Assembly (NCBI RefSeq): GCF_002979415.1
Contig: NZ_PCOT01000001.1
Span: forward strand, 1 to 64,000
Origin: Microbacterium sp. MYb72
GTDB taxonomy: Bacteria; Actinomycetota; Actinomycetes; Actinomycetales; Microbacteriaceae
Direction: 5' to 3'
DNA length: 64,000 nt
The position numbers and the translations under genes were made by a program. Below the pieces are notes generated by a model. The model made no database searches. It saw only the letters and a list, made by a program, of their open reading frames with translations, and had not been told where the DNA came from. Below, one piece after another: positions 1 through 8,240 of this stretch (position 1 is its first letter; every line of letters starts with the position of its first letter).

Positions 1-759
1 GTGCCCCCTGCCCCGCAGGGTGCGGATACGACGTCACCGCAGATGCCGCCGGTTCCTCCGGTCGCTCCCCCTGTCGCGCAGCCGTCGCCCGCCTTCCCGG
101 CAGAGCCGCCCGCCTTCCCCGCGGAGCCGACCGCGTACCCGGCGCAGCCTCCGGCATATCCGGCGCAGCCGCCGGCTTTCACGGCGCAGCCCCCGGCTTT
201 CCCGACGCAGCCCCCGACATACCCGGCGGCGGCCAGCATTCCCGCTCCCGCTCCCGCTCCCGCTCCCGCTCCCGCTCCCGGCCCCTCGTACCAGGCGCCT
301 CCCGGTGCGTATCAGGTCCCGGTGGGCGGCTATGCGGCCCCCGCAGGAGCCTACGCCGCACCCGAAGCGGCATCCGTGAAGCCCAAGGGCCTGCTCGGCA
401 CCCTCTCGCTCATCCTCGCCGTGGTGGCCGCGATCGTGATCCCGATCATCGCCGGAGTCTCCGGCTTCGAGATCGGCCGCCGCCTCCCCTCGTCGGGGAT
501 CAACACGAGCGATCCCGAGTTCCTCTCGCTGCTCTCCCCCGCGCGGGATCAGGTGCTCTGGACGGAGATCTCGTTCTGGGTCGGCACGGTGCTCGGCATC
601 GCGGCGATCGTCGTCGGCATCATCGCGATCGCCAAGAAGCAGCGGCGTGGCCTCGGCATCGCCGGCCTGATCCTCGCCGTGATCGGCGCCGGAGCCTTCT
701 GGGTGATCCTGCTGTTCTCGGTCTCGATCGGCACCGCGACGGGCCTCGGCGGCTCCTGA
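1..759 (+). CDS. Proline-rich DUF4190-like membrane protein (5' end possibly cut)
   Basis: The reading frame is open from the first base, so the true start may lie left of the window; a GTG sits at position 1. The first ~120 residues are low-complexity, with repeats of the type PPAFPAQ followed by a Pro-Ala run. The C-terminal half holds hydrophobic segments near residues 130-155, 190-212 and 220-245, separated by a basic KKQRRG stretch. This layout, a disordered Pro-rich cytosolic tail plus paired membrane helices around a short basic loop, is typical of actinobacterial DUF4190-type proteins. Their function is unknown. The family call rests on layout only. Confidence 0.6.
   Translation: MPPAPQGADTTSPQMPPVPPVAPPVAQPSPAFPAEPPAFPAEPTAYPAQPPAYPAQPPAFTAQPPAFPTQPPTYPAAASIPAPAPAPAPAPAPGPSYQAPPGAYQVPVGGYAAPAGAYAAPEAASVKPKGLLGTLSLILAVVAAIVIPIIAGVSGFEIGRRLPSSGINTSDPEFLSLLSPARDQVLWTEISFWVGTVLGIAAIVVGIIAIAKKQRRGLGIAGLILAVIGAGAFWVILLFSVSIGTATGLGGS
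241..276 (+). repeat. Hexanucleotide microsatellite, six CCCGCT units
   Basis: Six perfect tandem CCCGCT units encode the Pro-Ala run of the membrane protein. Upstream (about 100-230) a 21-bp unit is repeated imperfectly and encodes the PPAFPAQ-like heptads. Gain or loss of units keeps the frame. Confidence 0.85.
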
Positions 760-771
760 GCCCCGACGGGA

Positions 772-1353
772 TCAGCGCGGCGCGTGGTGCTTCTGCTGCG
801 CCGCGAGCAGTCCTTCTGCGACGAGGAGCTCGACGGCATCCGCCGCGTCTGAGACGAGGATGGGCAGGTTCGCACGCTCGTCCTTGCCGAACGGAGACAG
901 CACCCAGTCCGCGGGATCCTGTCGCCCGACCGGCCGTCCGATGCCCACGCGCACGCGCGGGAAGTCGGGGGTGGTGATGGCGCGCGCGATGTCGCGGACG
1001 CCGTTGTGCCCTCCGTGGCCTCCACCGGTCTTCAGCTTCACGGTGTCGAACGGGATGTCCAGCTCGTCGTGCACGACGATGATCTGCTCCGGCGGCACCG
1101 AGTAGAAGCGCGCGAGGGCCGCGACCGGCGTGCCCGACACGTTCATGAAGGTGTTCGGCTTCGCGAGCACGAGCTTGTCGCCGCCGGGCCGCAGCCAGGT
1201 CTCCACGACCCGCGCCCCGCCCTTGTGCTCGCGGAAACTCTCGTTCCGACGGGAGGCGAGCTCATCGACGACCATCTGCCCGATGTTGTGCCTCGTCGTC
1301 TCGTACCGGGGTCCCGGGTTGCCGAGTCCGACCACCAGCCAGGTGGATGCCAT
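772..1353 (-). CDS. pth: Peptidyl-tRNA hydrolase
   Basis: Cytosolic esterase that frees tRNA from peptidyl-tRNA dropped by stalled ribosomes. The 193 residues match the usual family length. The family active-site residues are all visible: N12 in GLGNPG, H22 in TRHNIG (catalytic base), N71 in FMNVSG, D96 in VHDELD and N117 in GGHNG. It lies downstream of rplY on the same strand with a hairpin between them. The rplY-pth order is conserved in actinobacteria. The ATG start gives the canonical N-terminus right before the first beta strand. Confidence 0.97.
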   Translation of the reverse strand: MASTWLVVGLGNPGPRYETTRHNIGQMVVDELASRRNESFREHKGGARVVETWLRPGGDKLVLAKPNTFMNVSGTPVAALARFYSVPPEQIIVVHDELDIPFDTVKLKTGGGHGGHNGVRDIARAITTPDFPRVRVGIGRPVGRQDPADWVLSPFGKDERANLPILVSDAADAVELLVAEGLLAAQQKHHAPR

Positions 1354-1401
1354 CTCATCGTCCTTTCGCCCGCGCGTCCGCAGGACTCGGTCAGGATACG
1401 A

Positions 1402-1434
1402 CAGAGGGGGCGCGATCTGCTCGCGCCCCCTCTG
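1402..1434 (-). terminator. Hairpin between rplY and pth
   Basis: A perfect 14-bp stem (1402-1415 with 1421-1434) closes a 5-base loop just after the rplY stop. No U-tract follows, so it could be a weak terminator or an mRNA-stability element that lets some transcription reach pth. Confidence 0.6.
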
Positions 1435-1452
1435 CGGTGAATCGGTCGGAGA

Positions 1453-2055
1453 TTACTCCGCGGCGGCCTCGGCCTCGGCGGCGGCGTCCGCCTCGTCGTC
1501 CGCGGCGGTGCCGGAGGACGGGACGGAGATCGCGACGACGAGCACCTCGGGGTCGGAGAGCAGCGTCGAGCCCTTGGGCAGGACGACATCGGCGGCGGTG
1601 ATGTGCGCGCCGTCCTCGAGACCCTCGATCGAGACCTCGAGGTTCTCCGGGATGTGCGTGGCCTCGGCCTCGATGGACAGGGTGGTCGCGTCGAGGTTCG
1701 CGATGGTTCCGGAAGCGGACTCGCCCACGAGAACGACGGGGATGTCGATCGTGACCTTCTCGCCCTTCTTCACCACGAGCAGGTCGATGTGCTCGATGAT
1801 CTGGTGCACCGGGTCCTTCTGCACGTCCTTGACCAGGGTGAGCTGGTCGCCCTTGCCCTCGATCTGGAGCTCGAGAACGGCGTTCGCGCGACGGATGATG
1901 AGCGAGACCTGGTGGCCGGGCAGTGCGACGTGCACCGGCTCGGTGCCGTGGCCGTAGATGACGGCGGGGATCTTGCCTGCGGCGCGGAGGCGGCGGGCGA
2001 AGCCCTTGCCGAAGTTGCTGCGCAGCTCGGCCTGGACCTTGGTGTCTTCAGACAT
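1453..2055 (-). CDS. rplY: 50S ribosomal protein L25 (Ctc type)
   Basis: 5S-rRNA-binding ribosomal protein of the long, Ctc/general-stress type: an N-terminal L25 domain (residues ~1-90, containing RSNFGKGFARRLR and PAVIYGHG), a C-terminal TL5/Ctc beta domain, and an acidic Ala/Glu/Asp-rich tail. The start at 2055 is chosen over an upstream in-frame ATG at 2109 because a clear Shine-Dalgarno (GAAGGAG) lies a few bases before it and MSEDTKVQAELR matches the family N-terminus. The product is 200 residues. Confidence 0.96.
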   Translation of the reverse strand: MSEDTKVQAELRSNFGKGFARRLRAAGKIPAVIYGHGTEPVHVALPGHQVSLIIRRANAVLELQIEGKGDQLTLVKDVQKDPVHQIIEHIDLLVVKKGEKVTIDIPVVLVGESASGTIANLDATTLSIEAEATHIPENLEVSIEGLEDGAHITAADVVLPKGSTLLSDPEVLVVAISVPSSGTAADDEADAAAEAEAAAE

Positions 2056-2278
2056 GTGGTTCTCCTTCGGGACACGCAGCGGTGCGCCACGCGGTGGTCT
2101 ATTCGTCATGATCTCGAACGCAGACGCGCGAGAAAGCCACCGGGCCTGCTCCGCCGCGTCGATAACGGACGCCTGCGCACGCGCAGAAGCGTCCCTCGCC
2201 GAGGTACATCCTCAATGGTACCCGATCACCCGATAGGCTGTAGCCACCGATCATCCCACCCAGATCACGGAGAATCCC

Positions 2279-2404
2279 ATGCTCGACGGCGCCTTCCTCT
2301 CACACGCACTCGCATGGCTGATCGGCGCGATGACGGTCTGCGCGGCGGTATTCACCTTCGGCGCGCTGTTCTCCCTCGGCCGCTCGGGCTACCGCAAGGA
2401 CTGA
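2279..2404 (+). CDS. 41-residue single-span membrane peptide
   Basis: ATG at 2279 is preceded by a GGAGA Shine-Dalgarno-like stretch and followed by 41 codons to TGA. One hydrophobic helix (residues ~10-33, containing LIGAMTVCAAVFTFGALF) is followed by a basic tail, RSGYRKD. Codons 2 to 41 follow the G/C-ending third-position pattern of real genes here. It lies between rplY (opposite strand) and gnd. I do not recognise the family and assign no function. The ribosome-binding site and codon use are the evidence that it is a gene. Confidence 0.6.
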   Translation: MLDGAFLSHALAWLIGAMTVCAAVFTFGALFSLGRSGYRKD

Positions 2405-2478
2405 CTCCCCCGCGCCTCCTCGTTCGTCGGATGCTCCGCGCATCCACGACACACGCGCGCTCCCGCTCTCCACGTCGC

Positions 2479-2484
2479 GATAAT
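2479..2484 (+). promoter_or_regulatory. Probable -10 box of gnd
   Basis: GATAAT, a near-consensus -10 hexamer, lies 38 bases before the gnd start. No convincing -35 is seen 16-19 bases upstream. Confidence 0.4.
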
Positions 2485-2522
2485 CTGGGTTCATCCCCTA
2501 CTTCACGATCGAGGAGCCCTCT

Positions 2523-3971
2523 GTGCCCGAAGCATCAGCGAACATCGGAGTCGTCGGACTCGCCGTCATGGGTTCGAACCTCGCCCGCAACCTCGCGAGC
2601 CGCGAGGGCAACACCGTGGCGATCTTCAACCGCAGCTACGAGAAGACGCAGTCCGTGCTCGACGCGCACCCGGAGGCGGGCTTCATCCCGGCCTCCACCT
2701 ACCAGGAGTTCGCGGACTCTCTGCAGAAGCCGCGCACCGCGATCATCATGGTCAAGGCCGGCGGCCCGACGGATGCCGTAATCGACTCCCTGGTCTCGGT
2801 CTTCGAGCCCGGCGACATCATCGTCGACGGCGGCAACGCCTTCTTCCCCGACACGATCCGCCGCGAGAAGGCCGTCCGCGAGACCGGCATCAACTTCGTC
2901 GGCGCCGGCATCTCCGGCGGTGAGGAGGGCGCACTCCTGGGCCCGTCGATCATGCCCGGCGGTTCCGACGAGTCGTGGGTGACCCTCGGCCCGATCCTGA
3001 AGTCGATCGCCGCCGTCGCCGAGGGCGAGCCGTGCGTCACGCACGTCGGCCACGACGGCGCCGGCCACTTCGTCAAGATGGTGCACAACGGCATCGAGTA
3101 CGCCGACATGCAGCTCATCGCCGAGGCGTACGACCTCATCCGCCGCGGCACGGGCAAGTCGCCGGCCGAGATCGCCGAGATCTTCGCCGAGTGGAACAAG
3201 GGCGAGCTGGAGAGCTACCTGATCGAGATCACCGCCGAGGTGCTGCGCCAGATCGACGCCGCCACCGGCGAGCCGCTGGTCGACGTCATCGTCGACCAGG
3301 CGGGCGCGAAGGGCACCGGCGCATGGACCGTGCAGACGGCCCTCTCGCTCGGCGTCCCGGTCTCTGGCATCGCCGAGGCCACCTTCGCCCGCTCGCTGTC
3401 CTCGCACCCCGAGCAGCGCGCCGTGGCATCCGCCCTCCCCGGCCCCGACGAGGAGTTCGCCGTCGCCGACCAGGAGGCGTTCATCGAGGACGTGCGCCTC
3501 GCGCTGTACGCGTCGAAGATCGTCGCGTACTCGCAGGGCTTCGACGAGATCCGCGCCGGTGCAGCGGAGTACGACTGGAAGATCGACCTCGGCGCCATCT
3601 CCAAGATCTGGCGCGGCGGCTGCATCATCCGCGCGCAGTTCCTCAACCGCATCGCCGACGCCTACGACGCCGAGCCCGGGCTGCCCGTGCTGATGACGGC
3701 GCCGTACTTCGCCGAGGTCTTCGGTCGCGCCCAGGCGGCGTGGCGCCGCGTGGTCGTCGCCGCTGCCGAGGCCGGCATCCCCGCTCCCGCGTTCTCCTCG
3801 TCGCTGTCGTACTACGACGGCATCCGGGCCGACCGCCTGCCGGCCGCCCTCGTGCAGGGCCAGCGCGACTTCTTCGGCGCGCACACCTACAAGCGCATCG
3901 ACAAGCCCGGCACCTTCCACACGCTGTGGTCGGGCGACCGCACCGAGATCGAGGCGGAAGACACGCACTGA
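2523..3971 (+). CDS. gnd: 6-phosphogluconate dehydrogenase, decarboxylating
   Basis: Oxidises 6-phosphogluconate to ribulose 5-phosphate plus CO2 with NAD(P)+ in the oxidative pentose phosphate pathway. The 482-residue length fits the long, homodimeric Gnd type. Visible motifs are the Rossmann loop GLAVMGSNLARN at the N-terminus, GGNAFFPDT and SGGEEGALLGPSIMPGG in the substrate site, the catalytic lysine region KMVHNGIEY, and the 6PGD signature VDQAGAKGTGAW. GTG start; a GAGGAG Shine-Dalgarno is just upstream. A strong hairpin follows the stop. Confidence 0.97.
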   Translation: MPEASANIGVVGLAVMGSNLARNLASREGNTVAIFNRSYEKTQSVLDAHPEAGFIPASTYQEFADSLQKPRTAIIMVKAGGPTDAVIDSLVSVFEPGDIIVDGGNAFFPDTIRREKAVRETGINFVGAGISGGEEGALLGPSIMPGGSDESWVTLGPILKSIAAVAEGEPCVTHVGHDGAGHFVKMVHNGIEYADMQLIAEAYDLIRRGTGKSPAEIAEIFAEWNKGELESYLIEITAEVLRQIDAATGEPLVDVIVDQAGAKGTGAWTVQTALSLGVPVSGIAEATFARSLSSHPEQRAVASALPGPDEEFAVADQEAFIEDVRLALYASKIVAYSQGFDEIRAGAAEYDWKIDLGAISKIWRGGCIIRAQFLNRIADAYDAEPGLPVLMTAPYFAEVFGRAQAAWRRVVVAAAEAGIPAPAFSSSLSYYDGIRADRLPAALVQGQRDFFGAHTYKRIDKPGTFHTLWSGDRTEIEAEDTH

Positions 3972-3986
3972 GCGCGTCCGACACCA

Positions 3987-4023
3987 TGACGAAGGCCCCG
4001 GCTCACCGCCGGGGCCTTCGTCA
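3987..4023. terminator. Bidirectional terminator between gnd and the ABC operon
   Basis: A perfect 16-bp stem (3987-4002 with 4008-4023) around a 5-base loop lies between two convergent genes, ending six bases before the stop codon of the minus-strand gene. Confidence 0.85.
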
Positions 4024-4028
4024 TCTGC

Positions 4029-4754
4029 TCAGCGCGTGATGTCCTGCACTCGTCCGTTCGCCAGACGCAGCCGCCGCGTCGCCCGACGGGCCACGGCCGA
4101 ATCGTGTGTGACCACGATCATCGTGATGCCCTCGGCGCACAGGTTCTCCAGCAGCGTGAGGATCTCGTCCCTCATGCTCTCGTCCAGATTGCCCGTCGGC
4201 TCGTCGGCCAGCAGCACCCGTGGGCGCTTGACGATGGCCCTGGCGATCGCGACCCGCTGCTGCTGTCCTCCGGAGAGCTCGGTCGGCAGGTGGCTTCCCC
4301 TGTCGTCGAGGCCGACGTGGGCGAGCGCGGCGGCGACCCGCGACTCCCGCTCCGCTCGACCGAGGGACAACGGCTCCAGCGCCATGTTCACGTTCTCCGA
4401 CGCGGTGAGCGTCGGGATCAGGTTGAAACCCTGGAACACGAACCCGATCTCCTCGGCGCGAATCCGATTGAGCTCGCGGGCGGACGCCCGGGCGAGCTCC
4501 GCTCCGCCGAATCGGAGCGATCCGGATGACGGCCGGTCGAGAGCGCCGAGGAGCTGCAGAAGCGTCGACTTCCCTCCGCCCGTCGGCCCCTGGATCGTGA
4601 CGAACTCGCCCGGCATGATGGCGAGGTCGACGCCGGTCACCGCGGTGACCGTGCGCCCCTTCTGCGCGTAGGTGCGGGTGAGACCCTCCGCCTGATAGAG
4701 CGGAACCCCTGGTTCCGTACCCTCCGCCGAGTGCACTGCTTCTGCGATGCTCAT
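4029..4754 (-). CDS. MacB/LolD-type ABC transporter ATP-binding protein
   Basis: ATPase of a mechanotransmission-type ABC complex paired with the FtsX-fold permease just upstream. Residues 56-63 (GPTGGGKS) are the Walker A motif; LSGGQQQRVAIARA is the signature and VLLADEP the Walker B, followed by the family-typical TGNLD. At 241 residues it has the usual length. The start at 4754 is set by AAGGAG eight bases upstream. The permease gene ends 29 bases before this start, so the two form one operon, permease first. The substrate is not predictable; this family exports peptides, antibiotics or lipoproteins, or moves envelope proteins. Confidence 0.9.
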   Translation of the reverse strand: MSIAEAVHSAEGTEPGVPLYQAEGLTRTYAQKGRTVTAVTGVDLAIMPGEFVTIQGPTGGGKSTLLQLLGALDRPSSGSLRFGGAELARASARELNRIRAEEIGFVFQGFNLIPTLTASENVNMALEPLSLGRAERESRVAAALAHVGLDDRGSHLPTELSGGQQQRVAIARAIVKRPRVLLADEPTGNLDESMRDEILTLLENLCAEGITMIVVTHDSAVARRATRRLRLANGRVQDITR

Positions 4755-4783
4755 GTCTGATTCTCCTTGTCCGTACGAGTCCG

Positions 4784-6238
4784 TCATGCGACCGAGCGCA
4801 GTGCCTCGGCCGGGCTGAGCCGTGCGGCCCGCCATCCTCCGAAGGCGCCGGCGACCAGTCCACCGAGGACGGCGAGGCCCACCGCGGCGGCGAGCACCCA
4901 GGGGGTGAACGGCGCGTGGAGCACGATGTCCGCCGCCTGCTGCACCTGGAACATGCCGCCTCCCGTGGGGCCGCCCTGACCCCCGGGACCGCCCTGTGCA
5001 CCGCCGCTCGAGGCGGCGACCGTCGGCTTCAGCACGTTGATGAGCACGATCCCCGCGATTCCGAGGACGAGGCCCGCCGCGCCGCCGATCAGCCCCTGGA
5101 GCATCGACTCCCCGGCGACCTGACGGACGACCCTGCCATTGGACCAGCCGATCGCCTTGAGCGTGCCGAACTCCCGTGTGCGCCGCGAGACACCGGAGAG
5201 CGTGAGCAGCACCGAGATGAGCACAGCCACGGCGAGCACGATGATCGACAGCCACGTGCCGAGGTTCGTGATCAGCGAGGTCGCGCTCGAGAGCGACGCG
5301 GACACGGTGGAGGCGAGCTCGGACTGCGAGGTGACCGTCGCATCGGGCAGCTCCTTCGTCAGCGCCGTCTGCACCGCATCGATCCCCGATGCGGAGTCGG
5401 CCTGCACGTAGATCGTCGAGACGACGTCGCCCGCGCCGGAGAGCTCCTGCGCGGTGTCGAGCGGCAGATAGACGTTCGCCGCGGTGTCTGCGGTGTCGGA
5501 GGTCGAGGCGACTATGCCGACGACCTGCACGGTCGAGCCGGCGACGTCGATCGTGCCGCCGACGGCGATCTCGTTCGTCGCCGCATAGGTCGCATCGACG
5601 AGCGCGACGAGCGCCCCCGCATCGCCGCTGGTGAAGGAGCGGCCGTCGCTGACCTCGACCGAGGCGAGCGGTCCGACGGATGCCGTCCCCGGGTCGATCC
5701 CCAGCACGGAGAACGAGTCGATTCCGAACGAGCCGCCGCCCGCTCCGTCTGCGCCGCCCTGCGGGGCGGTCTCGCCCTCCTGGGGGGCACTCTGGCCGCC
5801 CTGCGGAGAGAATCCTCCGCTCGGCATCTCGCCCGTGAACGTGGAGTCGGTCAGGCTGAGCGCCGCGGATGCCGCGGCCACGCCCTTCGTCGAGGACACC
5901 GTGTCGAGCACCGAGCTCTCCAGGGTGCCGCGCATGAGGTCGGTCCGCAGCGTCGAGCGACTGAGGGTCGTCGTCTCTCCGTCTGTGCTGCCGTCGTCAG
6001 CGCCGAAGTCGAAGCGCTGGGGTCCGCCCTCCCCCGGCTCTGCTGCGGCGCCGGTCACGGTGAGGTCGGTGCCGACCCCGTACACCGACTCCAGCGCCTG
6101 GGCCTGCGCATCGCGGACTCCCGTGGTGAGCGCGTTGACGACGATCACCAGGCCGATGGCGATCGCCAGGCCGATGGCGACGATCAGCGTCTGTCTCTTG
6201 CGGCCCGCCAGTTCGCGCCGCAGATATGTCCCGTACAT
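4784..6238 (-). CDS. MacB/FtsX-family ABC transporter permease
   Basis: 484-residue permease: one N-terminal membrane helix (residues ~17-38, after a basic RRELAGRKRQT), a large external MacB_PCD-like domain (to ~320), then three C-terminal helices of the FtsX fold, ending in RLSPAEALRSV, typical of the family. Two Gly/Gln/Pro-rich inserts stand out: one in the external domain (PQGGQSAPQEGETAPQGG) and one in the loop before the last helix pair. GGAGGAAGGAG precedes the ATG. It pairs with the ATPase downstream. Confidence 0.9.
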   Translation of the reverse strand: MYGTYLRRELAGRKRQTLIVAIGLAIAIGLVIVVNALTTGVRDAQAQALESVYGVGTDLTVTGAAAEPGEGGPQRFDFGADDGSTDGETTTLSRSTLRTDLMRGTLESSVLDTVSSTKGVAAASAALSLTDSTFTGEMPSGGFSPQGGQSAPQEGETAPQGGADGAGGGSFGIDSFSVLGIDPGTASVGPLASVEVSDGRSFTSGDAGALVALVDATYAATNEIAVGGTIDVAGSTVQVVGIVASTSDTADTAANVYLPLDTAQELSGAGDVVSTIYVQADSASGIDAVQTALTKELPDATVTSQSELASTVSASLSSATSLITNLGTWLSIIVLAVAVLISVLLTLSGVSRRTREFGTLKAIGWSNGRVVRQVAGESMLQGLIGGAAGLVLGIAGIVLINVLKPTVAASSGGAQGGPGGQGGPTGGGMFQVQQAADIVLHAPFTPWVLAAAVGLAVLGGLVAGAFGGWRAARLSPAEALRSVA

Positions 6239-6325
6239 GTGTCTCCTTCCTCCGCGCGATTTCGCGGGTGAGGATGACGGTATGCACCACCGCTATGGGG
6301 ACCTGAGGGACGCCCGATGGGAAGC

Positions 6326-7210
6326 CTATGGACGCGGATGCCGCCCGCGCCACGGCAGCGCGGGCGCGCCGGGAGCATCGACCTCGACGCCCAGCAGGGC
6401 GCCGTCCGCGGTCGACGGGTGCTCCAGCCCCACGCTCGCCGTCGTGATCACGAGGAGTCGGTCGACGAGGGCGACGGCGGTCGGTCGCTTCGCGGGGAGC
6501 TCGATCGTCTCCACGAGCCGACCCGCGGGAGAGTAACGACGCACTTCTGCGGCATCCCAGACCGCGACCCAGAGCATGCCCTCCTCGTCGATGGTCATGC
6601 CGTCGGGGTTGCCGCCGTCGACGCGGCACACGGTGCGCCGTCCGGAGAGGCACCCGTCCGGGGCGACGTCGAAGGCCTCGATGCTGCGATGGGGCAGCGT
6701 GTCGATGTAGTAGAGCGTCGAACCGGACTCGTCGAAGACGAGCCCGTTGGACACGGTGACCCCGCCGAGCCTCTCGGTGGCGACCCCGTCGGCGTCGATG
6801 CTCCACAGTGCGCAGTGCGGGTCGCGGGGCATCGACTGACTACCCACCCAGAAGCGTCCGGCGGGGTCGCAGCCTCCGTCGTTCATGTAGTCGCCGGGTG
6901 CGGCGAGGTCGGCGATCAGCGGGACCACCGCCCCGTCGTCCCCGACGTGGACGAGTCCGCGGTCGACGGCGACCGCCCACCCCGCTCCCGCATCGGCGAG
7001 CGGAGCGGGAGCGCCGATCTGGGCGCCGACGACGACGGAGGAACCGGCCACGACCCTGCCGTCGGCAATGCTGCCGCGATGGAACCTGCCGGTCGACATG
7101 TCGATCCAGGCCAGGGTCCCGTCGCGCGCGTCCCAGCGCGGGGACTCCGCCTGTACGTAGCGTTCCTCGGAGAGGATCTCGACACGGCGTGAGCGGGGGG
7201 AACGCGACAT
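6326..7210 (-). CDS. SMP-30/gluconolactonase-family sugar lactonase
   Basis: Predicted cytosolic lactonase, a six-bladed propeller that hydrolyses sugar-acid lactones using one divalent metal. The metal ligands of the family are present: E22 (AESPRW), N155 (VSNGL) and D203 (GNPDGM), with N110 in YMNDGG lining the substrate site. The 294-residue length is normal. It is transcribed divergently from the aldolase-dehydrogenase pair, which fits a lactone-opening step in the same pathway. The ribosome-binding site before the ATG is weak. The exact sugar cannot be read from sequence. Confidence 0.88.
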   Translation of the reverse strand: MSRSPRSRRVEILSEERYVQAESPRWDARDGTLAWIDMSTGRFHRGSIADGRVVAGSSVVVGAQIGAPAPLADAGAGWAVAVDRGLVHVGDDGAVVPLIADLAAPGDYMNDGGCDPAGRFWVGSQSMPRDPHCALWSIDADGVATERLGGVTVSNGLVFDESGSTLYYIDTLPHRSIEAFDVAPDGCLSGRRTVCRVDGGNPDGMTIDEEGMLWVAVWDAAEVRRYSPAGRLVETIELPAKRPTAVALVDRLLVITTASVGLEHPSTADGALLGVEVDAPGAPALPWRGRHPRP

Positions 7211-7235
7211 CGGGGCCAGCTTTCAGTGGTAGTCC

Positions 7236-7246
7236 ATAACCGTTAT
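7236..7246. promoter_or_regulatory. Palindrome in the lactonase/aldolase divergent promoter
   Basis: ATAAC-C-GTTAT is a perfect inverted repeat between the divergent starts at 7210 and 7323. It resembles a small regulator half-site pair. Which protein binds it is unknown. Confidence 0.35.
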
Positions 7247-7260
7247 ATGGCAGACTATCT

Positions 7261-7274
7261 CACAATGTGCATAA
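7261..7274. promoter_or_regulatory. Candidate shared operator, site 1
   Basis: CACAATGTGCATAA matches 12 of 14 positions with a site at 12285-12298 in the importer/IclR divergent promoter (shared pattern CACAANNTGCATAA). A shorter core, CACANNNTGCA, recurs at 18559-18569. The IclR protein encoded at 12407 is the obvious candidate ligand. Confidence 0.45.
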
Positions 7275-7322
7275 CGCTTGCGTGAATGCGAGACTCCGAT
7301 TGCGAAAGCAGGGAACTGGCCA

Positions 7323-8240
7323 ATGCCTCCGACACTCCACGGCTTGATGCCGATCCTGGCGACCCCGTTCGACGAATCGGGCGCGCTCGACCGGCCGGGC
7401 CTCCGACGCCTGGTCGAGTTCCAGCTCGCCTCCGAGGTCGACGGCGTCGCCGTCTTCGGAATGGCCAGCGAGGGGTTCGCCCTCACGACCGACGAGCGGC
7501 GCACCATCCTCGCCGACGTCGTCGAGGTCGTCGACGGGCACGTCCCCGTCATCGCCGGCGTGAACGGCACCTCGACGGCCACCTCGATCGAGCAGGCGCT
7601 CCTGGCCGAGGAGGGGGGCGCTCACGCCCTCATGGTCCTCCCGCCGTTCATGGTCAAGCCCCCCGCAGCGACCCTCGTCGACTTCTACGGCGATGTCGCC
7701 GCGGCGACATCGCTGTCGGTCATGGTGCAGGACGCCCCCGGCGTCACCGGCGTCGTCATGCCGCCCGCCCTCATCGCGCAGCTCGCCCGCCTCGACAACG
7801 TCGACTCGGTCAAGGTCGAGGCCCCGCCCACGGCCCCCAAGGTGGGCGCCGTCGTCGAGGCGATCGGCGACGCCGACTTCGCCGTGCTCGGCGGGCAGAA
7901 CGCCCAGTTCTGCCTGGAGGAGTACGCCCGCGGCGCCGTCGGCACCATGCCGGCGTGCGAGTTCCCCGATCTGCTCGGCCCTGTACTCGCCGACTTCGTC
8001 GCGGGGCGCGTCGACGAGGCGCGCGCCGGCTTCCGTCGTATGCTCCCTCTCGTGCTCATCGGACTGCAGGGCGGCATCGCGTGGGCGGTGCACAAGGAGA
8101 TCCTCGTCGCGCGCGGCATCATCGAGCACGCGACCGTGCGGTATCCGGCATCGCGACTCGACGAGGGCAGCCGCGCCGCGGTCGACCTCGTGATCGAGGA
8201 GCTCGCTCTCCCCGCCGTCCCGTCAGCGGTGCGCGTGTGA
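7323..8240 (+). CDS. DapA/NAL-superfamily aldolase (2-keto-3-deoxy sugar acid aldolase-like)
   Basis: 305-residue class I TIM-barrel lyase/synthase. K164 (SVKVEAP) aligns with the Schiff-base lysine of DapA. The pyruvate-binding GxxxE region is GMASEG. The tyrosine of the usual YNxP motif is replaced: residues 136-139 read QDAP, so Tyr is Gln. This argues against true dihydrodipicolinate synthase and for a divergent aldolase branch. The start at 7323 is chosen because MPPTLHGLMPILATPF is the family N-terminus and an AGGGA stretch lies just upstream. Context (lactonase, dehydrogenase, sugar-acid dehydratase) suggests the final C-C cleavage of a 2-keto-3-deoxy sugar acid. Confidence 0.8.
   Translation: MPPTLHGLMPILATPFDESGALDRPGLRRLVEFQLASEVDGVAVFGMASEGFALTTDERRTILADVVEVVDGHVPVIAGVNGTSTATSIEQALLAEEGGAHALMVLPPFMVKPPAATLVDFYGDVAAATSLSVMVQDAPGVTGVVMPPALIAQLARLDNVDSVKVEAPPTAPKVGAVVEAIGDADFAVLGGQNAQFCLEEYARGAVGTMPACEFPDLLGPVLADFVAGRVDEARAGFRRMLPLVLIGLQGGIAWAVHKEILVARGIIEHATVRYPASRLDEGSRAAVDLVIEELALPAVPSAVRV

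Noticed and set aside
2535..3968. 477-codon antisense frame across gnd
   Set aside because: Mirror of gnd caused by codon bias; gnd is fully supported.
7278..7322. Upstream TTG start for the DapA-family gene
   Set aside because: It would add 15 residues before the conserved N-terminus and run through the candidate operator region. ATG 7323 has a better ribosome-binding site.
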